This document shows, one piece after another, positions 62,949 to 64,000 of a DNA stretch of 64,000 bases. The translations under genes and the position numbers were made by a program. The first letter of the stretch is position 1; every line of letters starts with the position of its first letter. Below the pieces are notes generated by a model. It was given only the letters and a program-made list of their open reading frames with translations, ran no database searches and was not told the origin of the DNA. The stretch is from Xiamenia xianingshaonis (GTDB taxonomy: Bacteria; Actinomycetota; Coriobacteriia; Coriobacteriales; Eggerthellaceae), in NCBI RefSeq assembly GCF_017945865.1, contig NZ_CP072829.1, positions 248,001 to 312,000 of the forward strand, in the 5' to 3' direction.

Positions 62949-64000
62949 GCGAGTCCTCCTTCGGCGGTCTGCAGGGCGTCCACGACGGCGCGAGCCTTGT
63001 TCGCGCATTCGTGCCATTCGTTTTCGGCTACGGAATCGGCCACGATGCCGGCGCCGGACTGCACGCGCACGACGCCGGCTTTCTGATAGGCCAGCCGAAT
63101 GGCGATGCACAAGTCCATGTTGCCGGAAAAATCGAGGTAGCCCACAGCCCCGCCGTAGATGCCGCGCGGCGCTCCTTCCAGCTCTTGGATGATCTGGCAG
63201 GCCCGCAGCTTGGGAGCGCCGGACAGCGTGCCCGCCGGCAGCACGGCGTCTATCGCGTCGAGGGCGTCTTTGTCTGGGTCGATGTCAGACGCGACGGTGG
63301 ACCCCAGGTGCATGACGCGCGAGAACCGCAGCACGTCGAGGTAGCGCTCAACCTGCACGCTGCCAAGGACGCTGACGCGCCCCAGGTCGTTGCGCCCCAG
63401 ATCGACCAGCATGTTGTGCTCGGCCAGCTCCTTTTCGTCGGCCAGCAGGTCCGCTTCGGCAGCTGCGTCTTGGGCGGGCGTGGCGCCGCGCGGGCGCGTG
63501 CCGGCCAGCGGGTAGGTTTCCAGGCGGCCGTGCTGCAGTCGCACGAGCGTTTCGGGCGACGCGCCGGCGATTTCGACATCGTCGGATGTGAAGTAGAACA
63601 AGTAGGGCGAGGGGTTCTCGCAGCGCAACACGCGGTATGCGTCGAACAGGCTGCCTTCGGCCGGGGCGGAAAGCGGGTTTGACAGCACGACCTGGAAGAT
63701 GTCGCCTTCGCGGATGCGGGTCTTGGCGGCCTCGATCATGGCGGCATATTCTGATTTCGAGCAGCGCGGCGTCAGGGGCGAGGCCAGGTGCAGCGGCGGG
63801 AAGTCGTGGGCGGGGCCGTTTTTGAGCAAGTGCTCAAAAACATCGAGCCGCGCGCTGGCCGCTTCGTAGCTTGCGCGGACGGCGTCGCTGTCGAGCGGGT
63901 CGTCCGCATTGCCGTAAACGCCTGTGACCAGGATGATCTTTTGCTTGAAGGAGTCGAAGACGACGACGGAGTCGAACAGCATGAGGTCCGCGTCGAGAAA
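62945..64000 (-). CDS. trpE: Anthranilate synthase component I, 5' end beyond window
   Basis: At least 351 residues of the chorismate-binding enzyme; the frame is open at the window end (preceding residues FLDADL read naturally before MLFDSVVVFDS). ASPETLVRLQ, PLAGTRPRGATPAQD, ELAEHNMLVDLGRNDLGRV, VMHLGSTVASDI, LPAGTLSGAPKLRACQII and GIYGGAVGYLDFSGNMDL are the full set of TrpE active-site signatures. The N-terminal regulatory region with the tryptophan-binding LLES motif is outside the window. First gene of the operon seen here; any leader or attenuator lies beyond 64000. Confidence 0.95.
   Translation of the reverse strand, partial: FLDADLMLFDSVVVFDSFKQKIILVTGVYGNADDPLDSDAVRASYEAASARLDVFEHLLKNGPAHDFPPLHLASPLTPRCSKSEYAAMIEAAKTRIREGDIFQVVLSNPLSAPAEGSLFDAYRVLRCENPSPYLFYFTSDDVEIAGASPETLVRLQHGRLETYPLAGTRPRGATPAQDAAAEADLLADEKELAEHNMLVDLGRNDLGRVSVLGSVQVERYLDVLRFSRVMHLGSTVASDIDPDKDALDAIDAVLPAGTLSGAPKLRACQIIQELEGAPRGIYGGAVGYLDFSGNMDLCIAIRLAYQKAGVVRVQSGAGIVADSVAENEWHECANKARAVVDALQTAEGGLA

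Overview
The window is a contiguous stretch of high-GC chromosome from a strictly anaerobic Gram-positive bacterium. It most likely comes from the actinobacterial class Coriobacteriia (Eggerthellaceae-like); this is inference from gene style and not a database match. Supporting signs are GTG and TTG starts with strong AAGGAGG ribosome sites, class III ribonucleotide reductase, LL-diaminopimelate aminotransferase, LytR-CpsA-Psr and DivIC-like envelope proteins with long disordered tails, and hybrid two-component kinases. I see no prophage, CRISPR array or rRNA operon. Two tRNA genes are present (Val-TAC, Leu-TAA).

Layout. 1-6 kb: a small alarmone synthetase cut by the window edge, a homocysteine-methyltransferase-like protein lacking zinc ligands with a small partner, nrdD behind tandem NrdR boxes, and a YigZ protein. 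6-17 kb: a membrane Ser/Thr kinase with an unusual insertion, pdxY, a hybrid histidine kinase split by an in-frame stop, an LCP wall-polymer ligase, and an XRE/DUF4097 pair. 17-25 kb: galE, a broken Rpn-type nuclease gene, a phosphohexomutase, nrdG, mscS, an AEC transporter, dapL and tRNA-Val. 25-33.5 kb: an iron island (feoA, feoA, feoB, Cys-rich FeoB partner) with DtxR/IdeR-like operators, a translationally coupled HPt / HD-GYP / hybrid-kinase operon, and a DtxR-family regulator that is a natural candidate for reading those operators. 33.5-45 kb: a DivIC-like protein, a Ppx/GppA phosphatase, tRNA-Leu, a polyprenyl synthase with a peptidoglycan-binding-domain protein, leuC-leuD, an oppositely oriented polytopic membrane protein, leuB and a NifX-like protein.

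45-55.5 kb is the accessory part. It holds a 907-residue TPR protein, a radical SAM protein, and a tight three-gene operon: a cytoplasmic BspA-type leucine-rich-repeat protein, a DUF2201/VWA protein, and a MoxR-type AAA+ ATPase fused at its C terminus to a SAM methyltransferase domain. This operon is the best candidate for an undescribed system. Copies or halves of a dispersed palindromic element (ends GGGAAACGCTGA) lie at its borders and elsewhere in the window.

55.8-64 kb on the minus strand: hisS after a compact trp operon in the order trpE (cut by the window end), trpG, trpD, a trpC-trpF fusion, trpB, trpA. Overlaps and short gaps indicate one transcript for the trp genes.
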